NCBI GenBank assembly: GCA_033026295.1
Contig: CM065182.1
Coordinates: forward strand, 1,364,001 to 1,428,000
Direction: 5' to 3'
Length of the DNA: 64,000 nt
Source: Channa striata
Taxonomy: Eukaryota > Chordata > Actinopteri > Anabantiformes > Channidae
Both the position numbers and the translations under genes were made by a program. The notes beneath the pieces are model-generated. The model was not told the DNA's origin. It saw nothing but the letters and a program-made list of their open reading frames with translations, and ran no database searches. Within the stretch, counting starts at the first letter, position 1; the number at the start of each line of letters is the position of its first letter. Below, piece by piece: positions 34,650 through 48,090 of this stretch.

Positions 34650-37600
34650 AAGGAGATGAAAATCACCAATTGTCACTTCCATCATTCCCTTATAATAGCA
34701 GCGCATTACATCAAGAAATGGAGATCGAGACCAGTGTGAGGCTGAAGACACCAAAGTGGCCTGTTGCGTCCTTTCGTGTCACCCTTTCTGTTTCATAAAG
34801 GGGAAGGCGGCCCCCCGGCAGATACACACATGTAATTGGAAGCGTCTGGCGTTGCGTGTCAGCCCGCGGCCTCGGTGCTTCTGTCTGCACGTACTGAGAG
34901 ATTCCGACCTGTACACACACTTAAGGTCCAGCCACAGTATATCACGGGCCGACGTCACAGGTGTGCTTTTACACTGATGTATTGTCTGTGAGAGACCGTG
35001 GGAGAGGGGAGTGGATGCCCGTCTGTCCACGGGGCTCGTCCACAGTTCGCTCATGAAGCAGTAAAAGAGAGGGAGAAAACACTGAAGCCCAACAAAACCA
35101 GGAGGAGCTCGAAAAGTGGAGCTGGACCTTTGGCAAAATGGGATTTTCACATCTGTGTGAGCCGCAACGTGAGTTCAGAGAGAAAACCTACAACTGTGTC
35201 ATGGAGTCTTTATCACATCTTTCACTTCTGCTCCTCGAACAGCTGCAGCAATTACAACATAAAGATGGTAGAACAAGAGTCCTCGATGGGGCGGAGGACG
35301 GCCAACTTTGTCTCTAGACACGTCTCATCTCAATCAGGAAATCAATGAAATGCTCATTCGCCTGTCGCCCCAAAATCAACAGCTTTTCCTGCAGCAGCAA
35401 CACAAAATGCGCCTCTTTCCTTACCATTGTCAATCACGTTGTACCGTCTCAAAGTTGTTACTGTGCCTCGTCACCAAACCCTGGAGGTTTCGTGACTGTA
35501 AAGTGAACACGCCACCAGCAGCCAGTTCTTGAGATGCTCCTTCGGCTTGGATGGGAGTGTAGAGACGTGTTCAGGTTTCACAGCTGGAGGACATTCTGAT
35601 TCCAGCTCTGAAACTTTGGTAAAGAAAGACAGAACAACTCAAGTTAAGTTTCTGCTTCATACACAGGACAGTGCAACTCATACCCAATTTTTTATTTTAT
35701 TTTATAATTGAGTCCATTATTAAATAACGGAGTCCTGTGTTTGCAGTGCGACCTGATAAATTAGGCGTTTGGCTAAATGGAATTGTAAAAAATCAATCCT
35801 TGCTGAAGGGTGAAGACATAACAAAACATAATATTTCACATCTGCATGTAAATACGAACATCTAAGCTGCGCTGAAGATCAGGTCTGTATTAGTATCTTC
35901 AGCTTTTGTTCATCAAGCTCAGTTATTTCAGGAGCGATAAACCTCAGCTGACTGACTTCCCCACGTCGGTAACGATGGCACCAATTTGCCGGACAAAACA
36001 ACACGTGAAGCATAAATCCCATCCGGGGCTCAGTGAGAATGAGCAAGCAGTGAGTGGTCAGAGCGAGCAGCCAGATGTGGAGCAGTGCTGCTGAGGAGGG
36101 AGACAGATTTATGGCCTCTTCTTTAATGAGGTAACATCCTTTTCACTCATAAGACTTTTAAGAACTTTTTTTTCCTCCCACATACAAGAAAAAGTGATTC
36201 TTCGGAAAGTGAGGCGAGGATGCAGAGAAGAGGAGGGAGCGCAAAAAAAAAAAAACTCAAATGTAAAATTCAACCTTTTTACTCCTCTGACGTCAGTGAT
36301 CCAGCCCGTGCAGAGGGGAGTTTGGGGAGTGAAAGGGAGGATGTAAAGACAGATAATACTGCAGCAGCAACATAAACAGCACAATGCCTCGCGCTCTGAA
36401 GTGATTTGCAGTTTTTAAATCTTTGCCCTTCGTGGGAAAGTGACAAAAATCTTGGCAAAGAGCTACCTGCCTCCATCAAGGTTTTTGGACAGCCACTGAT
36501 GCACGTGATCATGTCATGATTCCTCGCTTGTTTCTCCTCATCTAAACTTAGCTGCTAATTCTTAATTGGCACAGCTGCAAAGTACAAATGTGACCAAGAA
36601 ATTCTCGAAATCGAGAATAAGCAAGAATTAGAGAATGCTGTGCAGTGGTTTGATTTATCAAGTATTACAGTTAGGTTTGTCTCTTTACCCTTAGCACAGC
36701 TTCGTTCTCTTGTTCTCTCTCTGTCGCCTCACAGACACAAGGTTCTTCAAACAATAAAGAGACATTTAGAATCGTAACACACACGAGGCCACATCGCAGA
36801 ACTTGTGAGAACAGCCCTGTTTCGAATACAGTTTACACCAGAGACCATGTGTTGATCTGCAGAAACCAATTGTCCTTCTTGGCAGGAGCATGTGGTTGCA
36901 AACAAAGATGGCGGACGGCTAATCTCAGCAGGAAGCGGTAGATATTGAAGATGGAGCTTGATGATGTCGGGTTGGTGAGCGAAAGCCTGTAGTCGAGTCA
37001 AGTAAGAATCGGAAAGTTGACAACATCCGGTCGAGGTTAAGAGTCAAGATCATCTTTGTCTGCAGCCAGGTGCCTCCTGTTTTGAGGGTTTTGGGGACAA
37101 AAGCATCAGATCTTCATCCTATATGAAGCAGTTTTTCATGGTATTTTGTTTACAGCCCTCTAATGGCCTTTGCATGGAAATATTAAGCCAGAGGCAGATG
37201 AAATTATTCAGATTCTGTTTTGTGCCACCTACATTTCATCCAGATGAAGCTGCTTTTGTGTGAAGACCGTATTTATTAATTTATTTATTAATTTATTTTA
37301 GTTGTTCAGGAGCAATACCTGTTTTTATCTGGTACGTGCTAAATGAGAATAAAACGGAACATTCAGCGTAAAATAAACGGGATGAACCTCGACTCTGTCT
37401 GCAGGACAGAGTCAGGATTTATATTTCTGTGCCAAAATAAAACTACTGAAAATGAATACATACAACTTCACTGTGGAATTTCCGGACTAATGTTAACTTC
37501 ACTAACAGAAAAAAGCTCATTTGGATTTTTTCATAAATTTCCAAAAAGGTGTGAATAAAAATTCATTTTTATGGAATGTGCCTCTTAAAGATCAAGACCA

Positions 37601-38630
37601 CAAAATGCTGCAAGAAATGAGATTCTGCATCAAATGAGAATCTGTGGACCAGGAAAACTTCAGCAGTTGCTCTGTCTGGTTGCAGCCTAGACACAGTAAA
37701 ATGTGACTTTTCATTAAGCTTTAACATAAATGAGGCAACGGCAACGTTTGTCTGTCAGGGGTCATTTTTTACGTGGTTGTTTGGGGTTTTTTTGTCTCCT
37801 CGTGCACTTTTTAACTGAGCCCTGTGACTTTAAAACAAGAAACATTTTTGGATCGTTGCGACCCGAAAAAAACAAAAAAAAAACGGATGTGTTTTGTGAG
37901 GTTTTAAATTCACAATCCCTTGTGTAAAATCACACAGGATATTATTTGAACAATTTAACAATTTTTCAGTGGCTAGAAAAATATGAAAATGAAGAAGGCA
38001 TAATGACCCTTTACCAACAATTCAGCTAAATCTGTGGCTCTGACCGCCCCACTCTCGAAGCCCACAGACCCGTGGGCCTGCAGCAGGAGATTCATGCATT
38101 TTACCAAGTAGCTTAAAAACATGAAAACATGCAAATTGTACAAAAAAAATGTTTGAATATAATTCTCTGCCAAACCATCTAAAAGACTGTGTCACGCCTT
38201 ATCAAATACAAAACCTCAGCAATTAAAAAAAATCAAGAGGGGACATGGGGGGGCCCTGCTGTATAAACCTGACCGGGCCCGGCTTGTTTTTGTCCGAGGC
38301 GGTGGGCGGCCATTTATGAGCTGCTAACATGAGCGAAACAAGGCTTAACAGAGAGTAGGTAACAGCAGGATTTGTGTGGCTGCACTCGAGGGTTTCGGCC
38401 TGAAACACTAGTGCAGGTTGTGCTCGGGCCCTGAATGGCAGAGTCGTCACCCTCTAACTCTTCTGCTCATTATATTCCACCTCTCCACCTTCACTCAGTG
38501 GCATTGGAGCAGCACCCGGCGACGACCCGACGAGAACGAGAAGGCACCGGTTTCGCGAGTGGCCCCCTGTCAAAACACATGAGAGGTAAAAACCTTGGTG
38601 GGTAAATAGTTGTGATCCCACAGCAACAAG
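34650..38630. other. Intergenic sequence, no gene seen
   Basis: No exon, RNA or recognised mobile element. Several purine-rich or A-rich runs are present. Confidence 0.45.
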
Positions 38631-38639
38631 AGAAGAAAT

Positions 38640-38900
38640 TGAATTTCCGCGGAAGTGATGTAATCTGCAGGCTCAGGTCAGAGCCAAATGTTATTATCTT
38701 AATTTGGGGTTCATTAATCGCCGGTGGAGCGGGTCGATGACAGGGTTTCCACCTTGTCCCAGCTGCACCGAGCTGCCAGCTGATTTAGGAGGGCTCCCTG
38801 CCCCGGTATGTAAACCATTTGCAGCAGGAATGTATAAGCAAGCCGTAAAAGCAGGAATCAGCCTGAGACATACAAGACAGATCACGCTGTAAAACAACGC
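38640..38900. promoter_or_regulatory. Candidate conserved non-coding element
   Basis: Mixed-composition, repeat-free sequence with GTTATTATCTTAATTTGG, TTCATTAATCGCC, CAGCTG E-boxes (38760-38765, 38778-38783) and GGAATGTATAAG. It is open in one frame for about 60 codons on both strands, but the predicted peptides have no family resemblance, so a regulatory reading is preferred. Confidence 0.22.
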
Positions 38901-40840
38901 AGCCCATCTCCGCTGCAGCCTAGCGGGGGCAGTCGAGCTGCTGCGAGGGGGATGGTGGTCGTCGGTTTGAGCTCACAAGCAGAGGGAACCCACAGGTCCC
39001 GAGTTCAGCCTGTAGATTTGAAGGTGGGGGGGTGTATTTAAACCTGAGAACGGATTATGGGCTCCAGGACGCTGTAATCCTCCTCACAAATAAACGATAC
39101 ATAACGTATGACTCTCAGGAGGAGGCTGATAGGGAGGAGACACTTACAGAGACGAGCTCCCTGCACTAAGCCCAGCCAGTAAAAACCAAATCAAACTGTG
39201 CAGGGGAGAAATATTGACAGCGTGATGCGATGTAGCAGCACGGCTTACCACACGCACATCCATCAGCTTTCTGAAATCACAGTTAATCGCGTTTAAAAGC
39301 ACACGAGAGCTGCAAAAGTCGAGCGTATGGATTTCTTTGCAGGATTTCCTTTCCTGCAAAGGAACAGAGACTTTTCCGTTAATCTGCCTCCGTTTAATTC
39401 CCCGTCATCAACCACTAGTGAAAAGCACAAGGTGGAAACGCACTAATTTCAATTTGGAGATTTGAGAAATATTTGAAAAGAAGAGCCAGCAGATTGGTGA
39501 CAGACAGAGGAATACATGAGCAGACGTGTGCACGGTCCACAGTTATGTCTGTGCAAGAATGTTTAAGAAACAATGAATTAACCTTAATCCTAAACCAAAC
39601 AAGCCGGGCTTCTTCGGTTTCTAATAGTCTTCTTCAACATGTTAACTGATCAAGCGTCAGAGCTGCTGCGAAGTTTTAAAAACAAACCAAAAGACGATGT
39701 TGGGCGTGATTGAAAATGTTGAGTCAAAGACACAGATATAAAATGATCCTGCTGCTCATTTCAGGTTGAGTCTGCCTTTGGTAAATGGTCAGCTTGCAAA
39801 TACTGGATGCAACAAAGTGCAAAGAGTTCAAGAGTTTGGTTCATGTTGCACTTTTGTTGTGCAGAGGTCAGACTTTTAACACGCATTTTGAAGCAGTATT
39901 TCAAACATTGTTTGTGATTTACCAGCTGATAATGAGCAGGGCATAAATACTGAGTTATGAGTCCAAATCAGCCACCAACAGAAACCCACCAGTTAAAGAC
40001 ATTTGTCGAAAACACATTCAAACTATGAGATTCATTCTAATGTCCCATTTTGATGTCTAATTAGTGGGAGAGCTGTACAGTTGAACTTTTTGCTTCCCTG
40101 GGGTTATTATAAGTTTAATGTCACACTGGCGGTACGTAATTCTGGTTAAGAATATCTCTTTTTTTTTTCATTTTGTGTTCTTTTTTTTTTTGAAGAGGCC
40201 ATATTACAAATAATTCCAGGTTTATATTTGTATTTCTTTATTATTTTATTGCTGAAGTTGTTTGGGCAATTTACAGCAATTCCAAAATTCCAAAATCTTT
40301 TAAAAACAGTCATGAGATGTGACGCGAGGTGAGCGCGGATGGTTTGCACAAAAAGAAGTCCGTAACTGACTGACAGTGTTCAGACACAGGCCTGCTAGCG
40401 GCATTTTGAGTTGGTTCCGAGAAAGTCTCTGGCTTTAGGAGAAACCTCTGTGTTGTAGCTGTCTGCCTGTAGTCTTAGGGAACCACCGTGATACTGTATG
40501 CAGATGATGCAGTCTTTTCTGGCCACGCCCATTTAACAGTCTTTCTGGGAATTAATGATCACAATATTTAATGCAAATCGAACAAATATCTATGAATTAC
40601 CTTGTAATTTTTGCAGTCACAATCAACACTGTTCCTGAACGGCTCAAAGCAGAGCTGCACGCGAAACGTTGCTAACGCTGCATGATTTTACTTTCTTAAT
40701 GCAAAGCACAACGGCAAAAGATAGATCCACTATTGAGAAGAAGAGAAGAAATATCTGATATCGAAGATATACAGTATATAATTTGTGGGAACCAGGGCAA
40801 GACACATCAGTGCGACAGAAGCTGTTGCATCCCCTCTGTA
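38901..40840. other. Intergenic sequence, no gene seen
   Basis: No recognised gene or repeat, apart from T runs at about 40160-40195. Confidence 0.45.
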
Positions 40841-40842
40841 AA

Positions 40843-41180
40843 TTCAATTCTGCTTTATTTTTTAAGCGCCAATTAAGAGAAATTTTATCAAAGCACTTAA
40901 CATCAAACCCACCCCTTTGAGCAACACTACAGCGACAGGAGAAACCTCTGACTGGAAGCATCATACAAACACTGGGCAGCTGGGTAGAAGACTGGAAACA
41001 GAAGTTCTGCAGAAAGGCACAGACAGAGGAGAAGCACAACTATTGTCGTCATGCAGCGGTGACAAGTAAATGCATTAAGGGAGCAGGATAGGTAGGGCTC
41101 AGTGCATGGAGGGTTGCTCTAGGTCTCGTGCAGCGAAACAAAGAGCAAGCAGAGTCACCTGAGACAGGAAGTTTCTAGGA
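40843..41180. repeat. Degenerate dispersed teleost repeat
   Basis: The block starts with 'ttcaattctgctttatt' and 'aagcgccaatta', continues through 'caaagcacttaacat' and 'agcgacaggagaaacctctg', and ends near 'gacaggaagtttc'. That order matches an interspersed family abundant in fish. It is strongly diverged and non-coding. Confidence 0.5.
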
Positions 41181-43320
41181 CATCCCAACAGTAGGCAGGT
41201 GCAGTCGTCCAGACTGGTTTCTCAGCTTCAATTTGAGACAGGATGCTCCTAAATCTGAGCAAACAGCGAATGTCTGTGTGTTTCCTGCTAACAGGAGTCT
41301 CCTTGGTCTTCTTGGTGCTGTTTTCACCATCATCGTCGTGTCAGTGTCCTGCAGTCGGATTCCCTTTGCTACCTGCTCAATAAATGGGTCGAACTGGATA
41401 AACCGACAGTTTATCCAGTTTAGATTTTAAACTGTACCAGGCACTGCACACGTGGCAGGTCGCCAGCATTTATTGTTTCGTGCGTGTGGATGTCCAAGTC
41501 TCTACACCACCATGGGAGGTCCCAAACTATATCCTACAACAGCATGTCTTCTCGGTTCCTGCAGATGTTGTGTGCTCATTGTTCCAACTTTCTTGCTCAT
41601 TAGGACGATAAAAACGGTGCAGGCCCAGCGAGCGTGGCGTCCCGTGCAATAGACTGTGATCACCAAATAAACTACCTGTCACAATTTGTGCGGCTGGTTT
41701 TAATAATCATGTCAGGATGGAGGAAGGATTTCTAGTCTTGCATGTCCAGTTGTCTTTTGTGTCACGGGTATGGAGGTCTGGAGAAATTCAAATGCAAACT
41801 TTTAGTTAGAAATGGTCCAGAGATGCCAGCAGACCGTTAAATAAAACAATGACACTATCCGTCAGCAAAGTTGTTTGTGTCCAAAGAACGAATTTCTGTC
41901 TTTTGATCCTTTTCTCAATCGTGGCTACAACACAATAAAATACAGTTTGGAGAGGTGAGCTATTGGTAAAAATATAAGCGCTGGTTTTATGGACACCTTG
42001 TAAACTCGCTCAGTGGCATTAACACCATGTTAGTTTGTGCTGTGAAAGAAGAACCTGTCCTCGGCTGATCTTCTTTCCTGCTGAAGATAATGTCATTCAA
42101 GGTTGGTAGTTTAAAATAATAATAATAATTATTATTATAATAATACAAAATTATCTGCAAATATATTGTTAGTCATAATCACACACGTGTAACTTTTGGG
42201 CACTTTTAAAGTGTTTAGGTTGCAAAGAGGAATCTAGAAATAATTTGCCCCTTTCTCAGGAATAAGCAAAAAAAACAAATCAATCAATTCGACATGATCA
42301 AACGTTTCTTCAGCATCCACTGCGCTCACTGATGAATATGAGTCTAGTTTTAATTACACTTGTGTGCAAAGCATTTAATTGTCACAGCTCATTACATCTG
42401 TTGACGTTTCCGTTTTAACTCAGCGAAGGCGAGTGTGAGTGTTTCTGCATCGGAATTGAGGACAGAGTCTCATCTGATGGTTTGTTGAGGTAATTTTGTG
42501 CCAATAAAGTTGATTTGAGGTTTCGTGACCAGTGATGCAAAGCACATTTATTTATTTATTGTACAGTTATGCCTGGTGCTTCAACTTCACTACATTTCAC
42601 AAGTAAATACTTTGCTTTTTACTTACACTATTTTTTATCATTGCTCCCTCACTACGGCTACTTTTCATATTTCAATAGGTCAAAAAGATACAGTATAATT
42701 ATTAGACTTTAAATGTGAAAATTTGCAGCTACCCAGCAGAACCTAAAGAAACTCAGATTCTGCTTATTAAATTAAAACAAATGGTCGTTAAAACGGAGCC
42801 TACGGTTGTTAAAATCAGCTCTATTCTTACTAACTGTATTAAAGCGATGAACACATTACTTATAATTAGAATTCAGTAAAATCGATGTGAAAGTTTTGCA
42901 CAATTACACCGTGTAGGAGTTTCTTGAGTTACACTGATCTGAAACATCATATTTCATCAGCAATTTGTTGTTTTTTTGAGTTTTAAAGTAGAAGCTTGGA
43001 GCAAATTAAGCGGCTCGGCTTCAACTCGGAATCAAACAGAGATCATTTAAAAAAGAAATGACAAAAGACTTTGGTGAGTGGAGCTTTAGATGTTAAAGAT
43101 GTTTCCCATGAAATGACAAACCAGGAAGTTGCTTTCCTTTTCTCTCAGTACGTTTATTCTCGTCTTGTGGTCGGTGGTTTTGATCTTCGGGAGACAAAAT
43201 GGCAGCACCAGCGAAACACTGACGTCACTCACGTGCAAGCTGTTCACAGCGACGTGGTCGGCCTTAACAAACGCTGCTCCCCTCTAACGAGCTACGCCCT
43301 CACTTCCCAGCATCGCTCAT
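41181..43320. other. Intergenic sequence, no gene seen
   Basis: An (AAT)n/(ATT)n self-complementary stretch lies at about 42114-42146. No exon was recognised. Confidence 0.45.
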
Positions 43321-43329
43321 AATTGTGCC

Positions 43330-43600
43330 TCCGTTATTTAGATTGAGAAGAACCGCTGGTGTAATTCGTTCAGCTCGGTGGCAGGCAGCACAAACGCTTC
43401 TCATGCAAATGAGGTAAATGTGTACACCAAATTACAGCTTGTCACTCTGCATAAGGCGACGGCGAGCCGGACAATCCGCAGAGGTGACCGTCCAGGCGAG
43501 GCAGCGCGAGTGGAATCAGAGAGCGGCCGAATGAAAAAGGCTCCACGAGGCAAAGATGATTTCTTGCTCTCTGAGGCTGCTGTTTGATTGGATTACAGTA
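43330..43600. promoter_or_regulatory. Candidate conserved non-coding element with an octamer motif
   Basis: The block holds an octamer ATGCAAAT at 43403-43410 inside a small palindrome (CTCAT-gcaa-ATGAG), plus TCTGCATAAGG and GC-richer repeat-free flanks. The octamer is a POU-factor site by consensus; whether it functions here is unknown. Confidence 0.28.
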
Positions 43601-46190
43601 CAAATGTGCTTTGCAGAGGATAAATCAAAAAGCTGTTATCGCTGCTGGAGCTCGTCGGATGTGGACCTGAGTAACAATAGGCACAGTGGAAAACTCAGCT
43701 CATACTTTATCACATGCTGTTCTTGTTTCTTTCTGTTGTGTGGACCTGTACACGTAGTCTAATGCATGGCAGAGGTCATGTGTTAGAAGCCCTGCCATAA
43801 AAAAAGCCCATGGGGCAACGGGAAGGGGGGGTTAGCCGGCAGAGGAGGGGGAGGGCGGTGGAAGAGGAGGCGTCTGTTTTTCCTCAGGAGTCGAGGCTGC
43901 AGAGCGAAGTCGACATGGAAAAGCCGGGGAATGGGAAAATGGTGCCGAGAGCGGCGGGATCGCGTCTCAGCCCCGTTCGGTTGTGTTCATGTCGACTTCC
44001 TCTGCTCCGCCATAAACCCGACAACCTGTGGGCATCGTGTGACGAGCTCGCTGCTCCTTTTTTAGGCTTTCCTCCTTTCATCGTCCGGAAAAGAGCAAAC
44101 ATGAGTAAGGTAAAATGTCTGAGCAGGCACAGTCCCAGCTTGTAAATTCATCATTTCCTACAAGCTCCTTTGTCTGCTGAGGTAAAACGTCAGTAACTCT
44201 GGGAAATGTAGGAAATCACAAATGGGAGTTTAACATGTGGCTGATTAGAAAGAGTACGGGTGCCTGTAGGTGACAACAGGCACAACAATAAAAACGGGTT
44301 TTGTCATTTGTTGAATTTCGCTGGGGCTGAGGAGGTGGAGAATCAAACGTTCCCATCCACACGAAACATCCGCCCGATGCCTAAACGCAAAAGTCGGGAA
44401 AATGCTGTGATCTGCACTTATGGGACAGTCACACACTCCTGTTGTGTTAATTACTCAAGCTGAAGAGTTGGTGAGATTTTTGAAAATGTTTTAAAGTTGT
44501 ATGTTTGATTTCACTTCATCACATAAGACAAACAAATCTCGCCACTAGAAACTGGAACGACGGACGGTTGGTCCTAGTTTAAACTGCACTGACCAACACG
44601 TTCTTTTGTGTTAAATGCTTAATGATCTATTCTAGGATTTTTCAAATGGTGACACAGAAATTAAAGCCCCATTTTATTTCTTTTCTAAAGACTGATACCA
44701 CAACTTGAAGCTTCCCGTTCATTAAACCATTTCAACGCTTCAATGAATGGGAATGAATAATCGTGTCATATTTGGCCTTTCAACAATCGCTCAATAAAAC
44801 TTGATGTTGATTTTCTTCCATTTTTACTGCTCACAGCCAGATGTTTCTGCTTCAGTGTGATGTCTGCGAGCTGGATGTTTGAATCCTGCACATCAGACGT
44901 TATATCACCTTCATGAAGCCTGGGATCAGCTTCCAGCAGCTGTGCTCACACGTGCGCGTCTTCAGGGTTTAAGCCGAGCTCAGTCAAACTCCGCACAAAT
45001 GTGGCGCTTTTCTTCATCTAGTTTATGAATTTATTGGCTGTAAACCCACATTTTACACACTCAGATCATAATTTGTATACTTCTGCATTATTTGCTGACG
45101 CTGCGTTTTTCTTCCCACGCCACAAACTGTATTGTGCTGCACAAGTTTTCTACTCGTGACAGTAAAAGTGTTTCGCTCTCCTGTTGGCATCTGCACGGGT
45201 TCAGTTCGCCTCACACCAAATGGCCTTTACAAAAAAACTATTTGAAAATGAATCTGATAAGTGCCTGCACGGTTTGAAAACGTACCTGATGTCATTAGCG
45301 CTGAGCAGGCCGACACACACAGACACACACTCATTTACCTCCACAGTATTTGACCTGGGTCTGATGTCAGCGCTGTTTCGGGGTCTGTCGGGGGAACCAG
45401 GGGGTCCACTGGCACCAGCAGGGCTTAGCCCAGATTGACCCCAGTCTCTCATCTCCCTTTTCCCACAGGAGGACTGACCTGAGCAGCCACTTACGCTCAC
45501 GCTCAGATTTATGTCCCAGCCGCAGAAGTCCTCCAATTGTGCAGCCAACCACGACTTTGCTGTAATATAATTTTTTGTTGCTTTAACAGTTGTTGAGAAT
45601 TGTTATGAATGTTTCTTCCTGATTTGATATTTAGGCAGCAACAAAAGCAAAGTACTTCAATCCTGTACTTCAGTGAAAGTATAAAAACCACAGTAGAGAA
45701 ACAGTCAAAAAAAATTTTTTTACAAAATTCTTCCGAAGAAAATATGAGTAAAGCGCCAAAGGTAAAACTACTTGTGAATTATTTTGATTACTGGACATTA
45801 CTGAATAAATTATGATATTTGATGCATTCAAATGACCAAGCTCTGTGTCCTGCTGAGTTTGTCTCCTGGTGAAGCTGCAAATAAATATTAACAGATAAAA
45901 ACTTGATAATGACGTGAAACAAATTGACATTAAGTTAATAATTTGCACATTAACACTAAAGTCTGCGGCTTTTGTGGAATCACCAGCTAGTTACCAGTAA
46001 AACATTTTCCCTGCCAGCACAAAGATCTCTCGGTGAGTGGTGATTAAACTGCTCATTAAACTCATTAAACTGCTTTGCAATTTGCACTACATTTTTTGTT
46101 TTAGGACAGAAATATGCAAATATTTGAGCAAAGACACGAGCACTGGCGACTTTTCCACAAAACAGCACCTGTAGCCTTGATACGTACGAG
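43601..46190. other. Intergenic sequence, no gene seen
   Basis: Overlapping short open frames on both strands show no domain or splice logic. Confidence 0.45.
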
Positions 46191-46199
46191 ACCGACATG

Positions 46200-46480
46200 T
46201 CACCGGGGAAAGAAGGAGGGTAATAAAGGTGTGAATGAAAGTATGAGGCACAGTCTGCTTGCGGCCACCTCGCCCTGCGATGGCATCCGTGCCACTGCCA
46301 CTGTAAAGGTCAATCCATCAGCCGACAACAGGATACGGTTATGATAAGCATCCAATCAGAGGCTGAGAGCTTGTCTCTGCATTCCACAGGCTGATCTGAC
46401 ACCGTCATGAGGCCTGATGCTGACCGGGACACAGAGCTGTCGGAGGCTATTTTAGGGTCTGCACAGATAGGAGAGCGTTT
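46200..46480. promoter_or_regulatory. Candidate conserved non-coding element
   Basis: Repeat-free sequence with AAGGTGTGAATG (T-box-like), an inverted CCAAT context (CATCCAATCAGAGG), TAAAGGTCAATCC (nuclear-receptor half-site-like) and CTATTTTAGG (MEF2-like). The motif names are consensus matches only. Confidence 0.25.
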
Positions 46481-46789
46481 CAACACGACGGAGACAAACG
46501 GGAAGGAATTCAGCCGAGCTCCACGCAAAACGAGGATATGTTGCATTAACCCTTTTAGATCCGAGCTGTTTTACCAGGAGACACATTTTTATGGGTTTGG
46601 TCCCCATGTAGCAGTGGTGAAAGTCGGCTGTTAAGTCATTTGAGCTTCTTCTCATTATTTTTAGAAAACTTTCTTTCAGTCTGTTTCACGTTATATTTCT
46701 GCATTAACTGACGTTCCAACTCAGCCCTGACCGCTAAAAATGACCTTCCTGAGTGACAAATGTGCAATTTTTTACATCTACCTTGTTTG

Positions 46790-47215
46790 CTCTGAACCTT
46801 GAACCTTTTTCAGTTTGGTCTGGATCAAAATAGCAGCTGTGAAAGGCGCCTCAGACCAAAGACCCAGAGTTTGGTCCAAACAAGAGAGCTGGTCTCAGTC
46901 CAGTTCAAACTGCAGCATGGTTCAGCTCAGTTTGGGCAGTTTGGAGCTTCAGATCATTTACAGGACGTTGAGACAGGTCATTGTCAAAAAAAAGTGGAAC
47001 AGAAATGAGCTGTGAGGGCACCTGGGAAGAGGGCGAAACGAGAGGTTTGGTCCACGGTAGAACAAAAAACACTTGAAACAACCCACAAGAGGGTCAAGAG
47101 AGAGATGAACAGGCTGATGCCACCTGAAAAACTACAGCAGCACGTCGTCCTAAACCCGAACAGAACAACACATCTAAACACAAAATGCTGTGGTTCACAC
47201 TTTCAGGTGTGAACG
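46790..47215. mobile_element. Possible non-autonomous DNA transposon relic
   Basis: The segment is rich in 'gtttggtccaaacaagag' and 'tccagttcaaac' style motifs near one end. It closes with 'ggttcacactttcaggtgtgaacg'. That wording recalls non-autonomous hAT-like elements of fish. Clear matching terminal repeats and a target-site duplication could not be established. Confidence 0.3.
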
Positions 47216-47632
47216 AGATGCATTCACAGTCGAGGTGAAGCTCTATGGTGACTAGAGGGAGGATTCGAAATGACCTTTGCTGTTTGCTACACATGCAGCC
47301 AGCAGCTTTTAGCTCAGCTTTGTTCCCCACCACCTTCTGAGACAAGTATCTGACAGACACAGGGGTTTGATCATCGCAGAGGAAAAGACTGGAGCTCACT
47401 GATTTGAACTCCGGACAATGTCAGGAGAAATCACACGTAGGTTTCACACATGTGACACTCAGTGTTCACAGGAGGCACGAAGTTATAAAAATCATCGGCA
47501 GCCGCAAATCAAAGCTGCGCATCTAATAAAAAAAAAAAGGTTCGATGAGTCATAGATTTGTTCACTTTGGTTCAGGACAGAGCACATTAGAATATAAATG
47601 TAGCTGCGCCGTTTAGTTACTGCCGTGTATGC

Positions 47633-48090
47633 ATGTGGTCAAAAGTATGCAGACGGCAGATTATGAAACCAATAGCTGACGTCATTCCAACAGCATTGGC
47701 CTTTTTTTTCTTTCTTTGGTTTTCCAAATGACTTTGGAACACCGGCTGCTGGGATTTGCTCCCACCGCATTGTAAGAGCATTAGTAAGGTCCAATACTGA
47801 TGTCAGGTGATAAGGTCTGGCTTGCAGTCTGCTTTCCAGTTCATTCCAAAGGTGTTGGATAGGGTTGAGGTCAGGGCTTTGTGCAGACCAAACTGGGAGA
47901 ATTATGCCTTTATCACGTCGAAGAAGCAAAGAGACTTCCCCAAACTGCTGCTGCAGATTTGACAGGAACATGTTGTATTCTGCTTTAAAATGAACCCACA
48001 CATGAAGAACATAACGAGGTATGAAGATGAGGGTCACATACCTCTGACTGTACAGTGCTGAAGGATTTGTGATTCCTATCACAACAAATC
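47633..48090 (-). mobile_element. Truncated Tc1-type transposon with the C-terminal part of its transposase
   Basis: The - strand frame 48082-47639 contains VWSAQSPDLNPIQHLWNEL followed by a run ending RWEQIPAAGVPKSFG. This is the C-terminal catalytic region of Tc1-family DDE transposases. The + strand text 'tggtcaaaagtatgcagac' at 47637-47655 matches the terminal repeat of a common fish Tc1-like element. The N-terminal DNA-binding part and the first two catalytic Asp positions are not recognisable. The expected third catalytic Glu of the NPIE motif reads Gln (CAA). The copy is dead. Confidence 0.7.
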
